DNA from: Sporothrix humicola
Taxonomy: Eukaryota > Ascomycota > Sordariomycetes > Ophiostomatales > Ophiostomataceae
Reading direction: 5' to 3'
Assembly: GCA_021396245.1 (NCBI GenBank)
Contig: WNYE01000025.1
Location: 1-64,000 of the forward strand
DNA: 64,000 nt
A program made the translations under genes and the position numbers. The notes beneath the pieces are model-generated. The model ran no database searches. It had not been told where the DNA came from and saw only the letters and a list, made by a program, of their open reading frames with translations. Of this stretch, positions 22,018 through 32,790 are shown piece by piece (the first letter of the stretch is position 1; each line of letters starts with the position of its first letter).

Positions 22018-24143
22018 TTACTTCTTGCTCGACTTGACTGGCTTGCCGCCGATAAAGCTGAGGAATCCCGTGCCGGATGGCTTCGAGCTGTGGCCTTTCT
22101 TCTTCTCGTGCCGCACCGCGTCGCCGTTGACCACATTTGCCATACCAGGCATGCGCATCCCCGGACCAGGCCGCATCATACCGGGCGGCATGCCAGCGAA
22201 TGGCCGTCCTGGCATAGCACCGGGAGGCATGCCTGGCCGTATGGGCATGCCCGGCATACCACGTCCCGCCTGGCCTGGCATTCCGGGCATACCGTGACGA
22301 CCGGCATGAACAGGAATAGGAATCCCATTAGGGCCCATTTGCATGTGCACGCCAGGGTGCATGCCGTTGCGCAGCGGCGGCGTCTTGTCCATGGGCCACA
22401 TGTGCATCGTGACGGACCAATCGGGCTGGACAACCTTCTCCCATATTGAAGGCAAGATAATCTCTCCATCAGGCCCGATTAGATCGTAGTGTCCCTCCTG
22501 CACATGCGGGCCAATGGCCTCCACCTGCACAAACGCCTGCTTGATCAGCTCCTCCATGCCGTTCCAGGTCTGGCACAGGTGGAAAGGGAAACTGAACTTG
22601 CGGCCGACGGCGTCCTTGAACTTAATCGGCAGCTTTTCCTTCTTCTTGGCCTCCTGCTCCAACTTGAGTTTGGTTTCTTCGGCAATCTTGTCTTGTAATG
22701 CCTTGAGGTCCTTCTTCTTCTGCTCCTCTGCCTCTTTGGCCTCCTCAGCCTTCTTCCTCTCCTCCTCCAGCTTTGCTCGGGCCTCGATTTCAGCCTTGAG
22801 CTTGGCCTCCTCCTCAAGCTTTTTGCGCCATTCGGCCTCCTCTTGCGCCTTCTTCGCAGCTGCTTCCTTGGCCTCCATTTCGGCCTTGAATTCGGCTGTC
22901 GCCTTCGCTCTGGCGGCGGCCTCGGCGGCCTCCATCTTGGCCTTTAAGGCTGCTTCAGCTGCCGCTGCAATCTCGGCCTCTCTCTTGTGGCGTTCTTCCT
23001 CATCACGGCGCTCCTTCTCGTACTTGGCGCGCGCTTCCGCTTCGATGCGCGCAAGAGCCTGTTCTTGCTGTATCTTCTTCTCGGCTTCGGCTTTTCGCTC
23101 AGCTTCGATGCGTTCACGAGCGGCTCGCTCGGCATCGGCTTTCGCCTTCTCGAGCTCCTTTTGCTTCTCCTCGTGCTCCTTCTTCATGCGTTCCGATTGC
23201 CGCTGGTAATCCAACTCAGCTTGTTGCCGCAGCCGGTCCAATTCTAGCTTTCGCTTGGCTTCTTCGTCTGCTTCCTTCTGTTTGCGTGCAAAGTCCTCGA
23301 GCTGCTTCTTCATCTGCTCTTTTTCGGGGTCTGGTTTGGGTTCCGGCGCTGGCGTTTTCGATGCAGCTGGTGCTTCAGTTGGTGGGGGAGGCGGCGCTGT
23401 GAACATGTATGGCGGCATCGGCATGCCGTATTGTGGCCCTCCGCCGTAATAGTTGTTTTGATATGGCACCATGTCGTAGGCGCCCTGGCGGTCGTGGAAA
23501 TACCCCGCCCCGCCGCCATTTGCCATCGGGGCAAATGGGTTCTGGTGATGGGGGTAGCTGTTGTATTGAACAATCTGGCCGCGGCCGCCGCCACCGTACG
23601 GTTGTGCGTAGCCTCCTACATTACTTTGCTGTGAATAGTAGGCATGGGACTGGTGATGGGGATAGCCACCACGGCCCTGGTAGTAATCATCTGATGGATC
23701 CGTGCTCATGGCTGGTTGTGATGGAGCCTGAACGGTCCGGTATGGGATTTGTTGTTGTTGTTGTTGTTGTTGTTGTTGATGCCTGTGGGAGTGCTGGCGT
23801 GACGCGGCGCGGACAGGTCTATGATGGCGATATCCTCCGCTGGCCGATGCTGACTCGGATGGGTCCAGTTCCTCGTAGCCCTCGTCCCAGGACGATTGCT
23901 GAGAGCGATATGAACCGTGTGAGTGGTGGGTGCTATCACCGTCGGTGAGGGACGTGTCAGATTCCCCCTGAGATGAACTGGCAGAGTTGTGGTTGATGTT
24001 GACGCTTGTGCGAATATGTCTGTTCATGACGGATAGTTGTTAGCACAAGTCGAACGGAAGGCAAGCAAAATCGACTTTTCGTTTTCAATTAAGACACTGC
24101 AGGATTTGTTGTAATTGTTTCTGCCTCAATTGACTTACGACAT
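22018..24143 (-). CDS. Coiled-coil protein with fungal ubiquitin-like (ULD) domain
   Basis: The best model starts at ATG 24143 in an exon with only five coding bases (ATGTC, then GTAAGT). A 119-nt intron with a CTAAC branch ends ...AACAG, and exon 2 is 24019-22018, giving MSHIRTSVNIN... (668 aa). The unspliced alternative start at 24027 differs by one residue (MNRHIRTS). In order: Ser/His-rich N terminus, a run of 10 Gln, Tyr/Gly/Pro-rich region, a long Ala/Glu/Lys coiled coil (about 230-455), a ubiquitin-like domain (about 460-550; KFKDAVGRKFSFPFHLCQTW, LIGPDGEIILPSIWEKVVQP), and a Met-Gly-Pro tail with PGMPG repeats. The end may be spliced too: a GTAAGC donor two bases before the apparent end of the Lys codons, a CTGAC branch and a CTCCAG acceptor define a 61-nt intron (21961-22021) that would replace the TAA and finish at 21951 with KKRK. 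This family is widespread in Pezizomycotina and functionally poorly known. Confidence 0.78.
23751..23778. repeat. In-frame (CAA)n microsatellite encoding poly-Gln
   Basis: About nine GTT units on the plus strand read as CAA on the coding minus strand, encoding ten Gln in the N-terminal region of the ubiquitin-like-domain protein. Length polymorphism between strains is likely. Confidence 0.85.
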
Positions 24144-27100
24144 CGGGAAGAGAAATCGTGAAGAAACGCCAGTCACTCAAAAACTATTCTAGGACTGTTC
24201 GTAGCGATTGCGCGCATGAAACTGAGAATCGGTAGGATTCTGCGATTTTTGTCTGTCGCTGTATTCTGATTTACTCGCTGCTCGAAATTCGACAATGATC
24301 GGTGGTGATGTGTTTGTGTGCGAGCGGCGATGCGAGAGGGCGAGAAAGAAAACAAACGGTCGGCTGTCTCCTAGGAGAGTCGAAAAAAAAGAAAGGGACC
24401 AGAGGTGGGAGGGGCGCGGCGCGAGAAAAAAAGAGGGGAGGGCCGGTTTTGGTGTTTGTTTTGTCGCGCTTTTTCCTTCTAGTCTCAATAGGGGCGGAGG
24501 GAACGGCACGTCGGACTGGTAGCGTATTTACACAGTAGTTGGTAGAAGGGCTGAAGGGAAAATCTCTGTGCTAACGGGCGGTAGTGTCCTTGGATTAGCG
24601 GATGCGCCCGAATAATTTGCTGTTTTGGTTTCTGATTTAGGGTTTCTGGATTTGAAGTTTCTGTCGTGTAGTAGGGACGTGATAGGGGTGAAGAGGCGTG
24701 TGAGGATGTTTGGTCGGGTGATCAGACAGGAACGGACTGCTGGATGGTGTGCAAGCTGCGAAAAGAAAAAAAGGGCCAAAAAGAGGCACGGAGGATTTGA
24801 AGGGGGCCAGGGTTGGTATTTAAAATGCGGGAAAAGAGGTTGCAGGGACGGGCGAGAACGAGGAAAAAAGAGACAGAGGAAGAGACGCCAGGCCCGGGCC
24901 CAGACCAGAAAATCTTCGTGGTGCTGCAGTTGTCTGTGGCTTGCTGTGGGTACTGTGGAAAACCCTGTCAACAGGCAGAGGCAGAGTCCGTTTTCTGCCC
25001 TCCGTTCTTCTGCATTGGCGATTGGGCGTCGTGAGTCGGATGGGGCTGAAGTTTGTGTTCTGGCACTTGCGGCGACAAGACAACTTTGACTCGTAACTCG
25101 TAAGGCAGAGAAAACGGAGAGTGGAGACTGGGAGGAGACAAGAGAAACGCAAAAATATGGAGAGGATTGGGATTGGGCGCGAAATGGGTATCGGAAAGAG
25201 AGGCCAAAAGGACAAGAGGCAAAGAAAAGGGAAGAAACGGCTGCTATTCTCCAAAGAAGAAAGGCCTAGCCCAGCCGAATGGAAAGGCAGTGATGGTCTA
25301 GTCCCGAGCGGGTTTTGTTTTGCGGTGAGAGGAGTCAGAGGACAGACAACAGGGGCTAAGGGCAGAAAAGAAGATGTGGGTGATGTATGGTGGTGGATGG
25401 TGGATGGTGGGCGGATCTGGCAGAACTGGGGTGTGAGGAATGCCGGGTAATACGCACTTCGTACTGGCTAAGACAGTCGCGACGACACAAGAGAAATCTC
25501 GCGTGGTGATGGTTGTGCGGCTGCAAAAACGGAACGGAGCACACGCCGTTGCGTTTGTATATCGCCGTAGATGTTGTCGTCGAGGCCGAACTTGACGCAA
25601 ACCGGAGACAGGCTCGAGGAGTTGCAGTAGAAGGACAGGATCTGCGAGAAACGATTGCCCTGTTCTCTTTTCTCCCCCTCCTCGTCGTCGAGGTGTGTGG
25701 CGGTGGGGGGAACGGAGGGCAGCGTGATTTGGAGGAAAGTCGACCTCTTCCTGTGATAGATTAACAGGCCTTAGGAACAAGGAGGAAAAGAGACAAATGA
25801 AAAGACGGGAGAGAGCTAGGAAGGGGGAAGAGGCGGGCGAGGATAAGATATAATACACAAGAAACTGTGAAGGAGTGTCTGACAGAGAAGAGGGCCAGAA
25901 GAACAAGGGGGAGGGCGTTGCCTTGGGGCAAAGGGAATTTCAGTCTTTCCCTCAGGATTTCTGTATTTTCCGATGCGCCGCTTTGAGGTGGGAGCGGCGG
26001 TGGGAAGCGCTTGGTGGACTGGAGGAGGTTACGGGCACTTCGCCATGTCCCCCTCACAGGTTTCGGTCGGATTCGATGGGCGTGGGAATCGTGAGTGGCC
26101 CAGTGCGGTGGCCAGAATGGTGGCAGAGAGGCACAGCTGCCGGCTTGCCTGGTGCAACTGGGTCTATCGTTACGGGGTCTCCTCCTGCACGCTAAAGCTG
26201 TCAGCTTAAGGGTAGGAAAGGAGGGGGGCGCCCATATGCATAGGAGGACGTAAGGGCGATTCCTTTTCATTTCCTTCTCTTTTCAGTGTCCTCTATTGTC
26301 CAGTGTCTGTTCTCTTTTCATGTGCGGGTACCAGGACGGCAGACAGACCGCTCGGCACCACATCAGCTGGCTGCACGTACTTTGTGGGAAGGATCGAAGA
26401 GGCAGAGCAGAGAGTAAGGTGACCAGGGGAAAGGGTTTGTGCACAGAGGGAGGCTGCAAAGCAGGCAGAGGCGGCCACCCATCGTGCATCTGCTCCGCGT
26501 GCGCCGTGGGACAATCTGAAGCACGACAACGGTGCGCACAAGAGAAAGGCCTTTGCTTTCCGTTTTCCTCTGGAAAATCAACATGGTTGATCGGCCAGTC
26601 CCCAAAACCTCGAAATCAAGCTCACCAGGCAGGCAGTTAGGCAGAGTTTCCGCCTCTTGTGATGGGTGCCACTATCAATCGGCCTTGCTTCTTGTCTTCA
26701 CTTTTTCCCCATCTGGCGGTGGGTGACCGCTTGTGGACAACGGCGTGGGAGGGCCAAAGCGGTCTGGCCTGGACTAGCCTCGATTTTGCAGTTTTTCGCC
26801 CACCGCTTTCACAGCCCAGACGGTCGTGATCAACGTCTTGCAGAAGTGGAAAGCAGAAAAGTAAGAGAGGCGGGGTTGATTGGGTTGAATGGACAGGGGT
26901 CTGGCCTTGCCCTGGTGCTTCTGCCCAATCAGTTGCATTCCCTGTTGGTTTCTGTATTTTTCTTCTTTTTTCTTTGCTTCTTTTCTTCGGCCAGACACAA
27001 ATGGCCAAAGACCGCAGACGGAAGACGGAAGACAGAGAAGAGGGGCATCTGGCCTTCCAGAAAGGGAAACGGAAAGAAAATGCAATTGAAAGGAGGAGAG

Positions 27101-29895
27101 GGGCAGAGGCTCAGAGGCAGGCCGAGAAAGAGAAGAGGGGCCAAAGACGGCATGATACCCTGGTGCAGATCTCGTGGCCAGGCCGGACAGGTTGTTGATG
27201 CTATTGGCAGAGCCGAGAGAAACGGTCAGTGGAATGCCATGAAAAAAGAGATACCAAAAACTTTGTGCATCGTGTACCTATCCGTTCTGTCTCGTTGTTG
27301 GCTCCTCTCCTTCTTGCCGGCAAAATGAACGAGCCGTTTCTGTTGTCTTTTGCTCTTACAGCCTTGAAATGCCCCTGGTCCAGTTGTGGAGCCACAAGCC
27401 GGGGACGAAGGTGAGTGTTCTTTAGTATGCTGTGCTGGGCGGAGACGTTAGGCCGGGATCGTGGTGAGATTTGAGCTGGCGTTTGACAATGGTGGCGCTT
27501 TTTGAGGTGCAAGATGCAAAAAGGGGGGAAATGAGCGGAAAGGTAGGCGATGCCCATGGGTGGCAAGGAAACAACAACATAGACACGTCGGTTCGGGTTA
27601 CGCCTTCCTGAATCTACTCGTATCTTGCATTCTGCCCATCGTACTTTCCTGTTCTGAAACGTCTACATATCACAGCAACGTGACATGATATCACAGCAAA
27701 CAGGAGCGAAGGTGGCAGTCCTCTTTCGCGGACAGCACGGTTTCCATATTTGGACGCCCTCTGGGCTCTCCCACAACGGAAGGAGCAACCGGGCCATGAA
27801 TAGCAGGCACGGTCGAGCTTGGCAGGCGCGACCAAATTCGCGTTTCGAGAAGCTTTTGAAGATGTCTCAAATACGTGTAAGTCATCGAGGTGGCCGACGG
27901 ACAGCAAACAAGTTGACACCAAATCTGTCTTTGCTGTCCCGGTTTTGACTGACGGCCGGTGATTGGGCACTGAACGGGTTGGCCGGGCAAAGCCCGTCTT
28001 TGTCGTTGGGCAGGCAGGCGGATTGCCGCAGCATGCAGCAGACACGGGGCAATTCTCGCGCAAAAAAAAAGTATGATAAAAATAAAAATATGACCTTGAA
28101 GTACGGATATTCAGGGCCAGAGCCAGATGTTTTTCTCACATCAAGGGAGCCCACGTCGTCGTTGGTTGACATGTTGATATCTTGTCTGCTATTTGGTGTA
28201 AGACAGAAATAGCGGGGTCTTTAACGGCTCTACTGCTCGCAACTGCCAAAGGAACAAATTAACCGCTTAAACCACACATCAACATCGCCTCATCCCGTGA
28301 GCATCGAAATGTACAATATTAAGGTACGTTATTTACCTGGTTCAGATGCAATAGGGGTTGCAGTGCAGGTATAAACAAAAATATAAACGAACCGACTGCA
28401 GAAAACTGCCAGAAGCTACAGGAAACGACAGAAAACTACACAAAACTGCAAAAATGGGCTGACACGAAAAGAGACAAGTCGCATAAACAGACGAAAATTT
28501 GACTCTCAAGTGGCTTCGGGGATGAACAAGATGTTTCCTAAAGGCTGCGATGTGGATGCGTATGCAATGGACGACAACCAGAGATGGCATTTGCCATCCT
28601 ACATCCACAAAATGAAAGTGTGTAATCATCAAGACGGGGATCAGGGCAATTTGGAGCATGAGAAAACGGATTGCCAACTCCCCCATCACCTTCGCCCTGT
28701 ATACGCTTTGAATGACGATGACGACAAATTTCAAAGGGCAATGTTAAACAAAGCAGGTATGAGATGAGGGCCAACTGCCTGGCATTGTGAGCGCTTCTCA
28801 CCGTAAGCCGTGATGTGTTTATCGTTAGATCGAAACAGCATCGTCGTTTCTGCTGTGAGTGCAACCAAAGCTGCGGCAAAGGCTATTTTGTGCTATCTCT
28901 TTGTACGCTCTGACACCATAGAGACACAAAATATCATGAAAGCAAAGGGACAAAACAAGATGCAAGAGAACCAACAAAACATGCCAAGGTGTCTGTGATA
29001 CCCCACTCTCTGTGACACCCGTCTGAGGCAAGAGGCCAGAGTGATAACCAAAACAAACAGAACAGGTATGAAGACAGCTCATGGTACGAGACACAAGGAG
29101 CCTCTCTGGACAGACTAGATGCCAGTTAAACGAAACAGGGCGACAGCTTGCTGCAGAAGAAAATGTAGGTAGGTAGCAGGTGGGGGGACAAGAGATGCAT
29201 CGTATGTGGAGGTAGAGGCGCACTCACGCTCATGCATGCATCTTTGAGGAGCAAAATACAGACTGTAGAATGCAGAGAACAGAAAACAGAAAGAACAGAA
29301 GCAAAACAGTCTTTGCGTCATCAATAGACGCCTCATTCTTCGCCTTTTCTTCAGCAAAGTATGCTTTGTGAGTGGCAGTGAGAAGAAATAGACGAGTAGA
29401 AACGTGCTGTAATCTCGACTCCACAGCCACTGCGGCCATGCGTGCAGATGGAACTGCAGCGTCAGGCAATTGTTTCCAGGGCGGCCTCTCGAAATAGCCC
29501 CGATTGGGCAACAGTAGAGAAGGAGGAGCAGACAGACACCAGTGACAGTATGGAAGAAAAGAATGTCGTAAATAACAGTCCCACCTACATCAGCCAACCC
29601 CTGTCCGGCTCTTCCCGCCGAATCAAACCCTAGGGAAGCCTGGTCTGGTCAGGTCTTGTCATCCTTCCGGGAGAGAGAGAGAGCCTCAGCTTATTAAAAT
29701 AGACGGATGCCGATAGACGAAGGAAAAAGACGATGGACAAGGAAAATGAGCGAAAGGATTTGCATGGCAATTTGACGATAGGCACAAGATACACAAAAAC
29801 ACAAAAAAGGTACCACCTCGTGACCGTCTTAATTTTCTTCAACGACTTTGCATGTGGGTGAAAACTGCGTCTGCGTGCGACCTCGATCAATATGC
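24144..29895. other. 5.75-kb region with no supportable gene
   Basis: The region lies between the start of the ubiquitin-like-domain gene and the 3' end of the M28-like gene. From about 24.3 to 27.2 kb the plus strand is purine-rich, so the minus strand (upstream of the ubiquitin-like gene in its sense direction) is pyrimidine-rich with many CTTTTTTC tracts. Open frames up to 220 codons exist (26666-27328) but have shadow-like composition: Arg/Gly-rich patches next to poly-Phe. An 81-codon frame from ATG 28522 (plus) is the least artefactual, but has no recognisable motif. It could hold long leaders, a non-coding RNA or regulatory DNA. No transposon remnant is recognised. Confidence 0.5.
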
Positions 29896-31722
29896 TTAAT
29901 ATCGGACTGCACCAGCAATATGCACTTGCCCGTCTGATGCTTGCTCTGGCGGGGATTCCATCACCACCTTGGATCCTTCTTTTTGTGCTCTCTCTCGGTA
30001 GTCTGCGTACCCGCCCACAATATCCTTCTTGGGCAACAGGTCAATGGCCATGAAAACGTCACCAATGGCGAGGGTCTGCTGTCTTGGCCGATGTATGTCA
30101 ATAGCCTCGATACCAAAACTCGGCGCCCACAGTGACCAAGGACCGGAGATTAGCGACGTTGTCGGAATCAGATGGTTATGGTAGTAGGTGCCGATACCGC
30201 CAAAAGATGTGAACATGGGCACGCCCCGCATGTTGGGAAGAGATACACCACGAGTTGACAGGACACGATCAAGACGGCGGCGAACAATGGCCTCGCGGAC
30301 AGCTTGCACGACGGCCATGCTTGGGCCTGTACACCACAGCATGAGCTCACCACGGCCGGTGTAGTGAAGCTCGCGCCCGGATTCAGATACACTTTCTGTG
30401 TCTGACTTGTCGTTGCGGACCGCTACGGCCTCGATTTCGCGTGTACCGAGATGCTCAACGGGGATGACGAGCACAATATTATTTGTGTCGAATGTGTAGG
30501 AAATCTGCTGGGCCTGACGAAGGCTGCCCTCTCGCGAGATATGGAGGTGGCCAGTGTCGAAAGAAAACTCAATGGGGCGTCGTCGTGATGCCAAGGGCAG
30601 CTTTGCAAAATACCGGGCAAGCGTAAGAAGTGCCACCCCGCCATTTTCTTGAACAAATGTGTTGCCGTCCGTGTGTGTGACATAAACGACACGTTCGGCC
30701 GAGCATCCGGGCAGTGTTGCGATCAAATTGCGGGTCTCCGAGGGAATAGCTTTGGCATCCACTGACAGAAATGCACGGCAGCCACCGTTGTTTTCGAAGT
30801 CGGCTCTCCGCTTGAGCATTGCTGCTTCTCTGGCCCCAACAAATACGGCTGGTACCGCATAGTGTGTTCCATTGTGTGGCTCCCAGTACGACTCGACCTG
30901 CTCGCGCACAATATCAAAGGCAAAAATGACACCGGCCGCATCCAACCGGCCGGCCTCGACGAGATCATCGTGAATGGGTTGATCGGCGAGTACGGGACGT
31001 TCGTAGGTTTCGCCTAGGTCTGCATAAACGTCGGGTGTCTTGTAATATGCCGGAAGTGTGGCGAGTGCGTAAGGGATCTGTCGAAGAGGAAAGTCGCGGA
31101 GGATGACCTTACCCCGTAGGTCGTCGGCAGTCAGCCAGGACAATGGAGTCTGTGGCGGCACATAGAGGAGCCGGCCGGCCTGGCCCGTGGTCGGCAAGGA
31201 ATACGGGATAACGCCGACAATGGGAATTGGTTCTAGGCCATTGTCTTCGCCGTTGATATCACCTATCAGAAGTCGGCCTGCGTCGTGAAGTGAGCCATTG
31301 GCCTCCCATCCAAGCAGCTCAATCTCCTCAGACCGTACCTCGATACCTGGAATTACTCGAAGCTCGGTTTCAAACCAGTCAATAAGTTCGACATGTGCCT
31401 TGCTGCCAGTCGACCGCTGGCCCGCGTCGCCAATACGGTGCAAAATCCTCGCAAACTCTTCCTCCGAGTCGAACTGCCCCTCGTTGACATAGTTGGCGGC
31501 GAGGCGGGGTTTTCTGAACCAGAACCGGAGCCAGAACGGCAGTCGAAGGAGGGAAGCGATGATGAAAAAAGGGCCGAATACAGCAATGCGAAGCCACTGC
31601 CGGAAGACCGACGATCGTATAATGACCCGGCGCCGCGCAGCGATATGCGAGGCCGAAGACGAAGAGGTAGGCGAGCGACCGGGCGAGGCTGCAGGCAACT
31701 CTGTAGGCGAAGGTGAAGCCAT
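29896..31722 (-). CDS. Membrane-anchored peptidase M28-like protein
   Basis: Intronless; ATG at 31722 gives 608 aa (MASPSPTELPAASPGRSP). The open frame continues 7 codons upstream only through a non-ATG codon. A single N-terminal membrane anchor (about residues 40-63: FRQWLRIAVFGPFFIIASLL) is followed by an extracytoplasmic part. That part has a PA-like insert (PIPIVGVIPYSL to GKVILRDF) and an M28-type aminopeptidase core: VYVTHTDGNTFVQENGGVAL, where HxD and the ENGG helix correspond to the first zinc-ligand region, then IEFSFDTGHLHISREGSLRQ. The usual second Glu-Glu metal/catalytic pair of M28 enzymes is not obvious, being replaced around SFDTGHLH, so the protein may be a diverged or non-peptidase member. 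It is divergent from the Zn2Cys6 regulator gene, with 1.07 kb between them. Confidence 0.7.
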   Translation of the reverse strand: MASPSPTELPAASPGRSPTSSSSASHIAARRRVIIRSSVFRQWLRIAVFGPFFIIASLLRLPFWLRFWFRKPRLAANYVNEGQFDSEEEFARILHRIGDAGQRSTGSKAHVELIDWFETELRVIPGIEVRSEEIELLGWEANGSLHDAGRLLIGDINGEDNGLEPIPIVGVIPYSLPTTGQAGRLLYVPPQTPLSWLTADDLRGKVILRDFPLRQIPYALATLPAYYKTPDVYADLGETYERPVLADQPIHDDLVEAGRLDAAGVIFAFDIVREQVESYWEPHNGTHYAVPAVFVGAREAAMLKRRADFENNGGCRAFLSVDAKAIPSETRNLIATLPGCSAERVVYVTHTDGNTFVQENGGVALLTLARYFAKLPLASRRRPIEFSFDTGHLHISREGSLRQAQQISYTFDTNNIVLVIPVEHLGTREIEAVAVRNDKSDTESVSESGRELHYTGRGELMLWCTGPSMAVVQAVREAIVRRRLDRVLSTRGVSLPNMRGVPMFTSFGGIGTYYHNHLIPTTSLISGPWSLWAPSFGIEAIDIHRPRQQTLAIGDVFMAIDLLPKKDIVGGYADYRERAQKEGSKVVMESPPEQASDGQVHIAGAVRY

Positions 31723-32790
31723 ATCGGGATTATGGGAGTACAAGCCTCAGGTGGCAGACTGTGGACTGTCGACTGTAGACGGCAGACTCTACCCCTCGTT
31801 GATACAACGAGAATGACGACGTTGCACAAGATAAAAGCCACCAGTCTCTCGACGTCCGAGGCAAAATTCTCGCAACTCTCAAGAAGGGGGTTCCATGCTG
31901 ACCCCCTCCTTCGCGTCGACGGCTGCCATGGTCAAATATGAATATGTAAAGGGGATAGTCGAGGAGATGGTCGTCGATTTTTTTCTGGAAAATATTTTTG
32001 TTGAGATTTCAACACAAATCGGGATTGCGAATGCACAATTTCGTTGCCCGTATCCCGTTTTCCGGGATCCGGAGAGGGCGTCGACTCCTTTTTTTTTGTT
32101 CCCCCTGAGGGTTTTACGGTAGTTTTAAGAGAGACGATGTCGGACGAGGATCAGGAAAGAACAAACAAGCTTCCACGAGCTTGAGCTTGGCCTCGGCGCG
32201 GTTGACGACAGCTTGTGCACGGTGGGGAGGCAAGAGAGACCAAGGAGACCTTTCTGAGACCAAAGAGGTCAAAGAAGGAAAGAGAGGTTCAAGGGACACT
32301 GGAAGGCGCGATGTGAGTGGATCACCAGCGGGAAGGAGCGAAAAGGGGCTAGTCCACATTGGGCGTGGGTTTGCGAGGAGGCGCCCAGACAGGGAAGGAA
32401 CTGCCTGTTAGTGCATCCCAGACTTCCATATTCGTGTACCTGGGGGGCAATCATGACCGAGACCCGGGTGCTTTTGAGACCCCGTCATGATCTTTTTTTC
32501 ATTCTCTCTGCCCTGCCTTTATCTTTGCTCCTCATTTTCTGCGAGCGCATATAATGGTGCCTCTCTGACTTTCCCACTTCTCTCGCATCGAAATAGTCCG
32601 CTCTCGCAAACGACTGCCGCATTGAGCAGGGAATTTGTCCTCTTTTTGTCCTCTTTCAACGCAACTTGACCCCCATCTTCGAAATCCACACTTTAATACA
32701 GGCATCAAAACAGCCCAAAACGGCCCAAACAGCCCAGAGCCACTCAAACGCCGACAGATCCCCTACCCAGAACCCCAGAACCAGCTTGCA
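31723..32790. promoter_or_regulatory. Divergent promoter of the M28-like and Zn2Cys6 genes
   Basis: 1.07 kb separating two oppositely directed start codons. Plus-strand bases 32460-32780 are pyrimidine-rich, fitting the leader of the regulator. CGG triplets are present but I cannot define a Zn2Cys6 palindrome with confidence. No gene is seen. Confidence 0.45.

Noticed and set aside
26666..27328. 220-codon plus-strand frame in the gene-poor interval
   Set aside because: Composition alternates between Arg/Gly/Lys and poly-Phe, as expected from purine/pyrimidine tracts.
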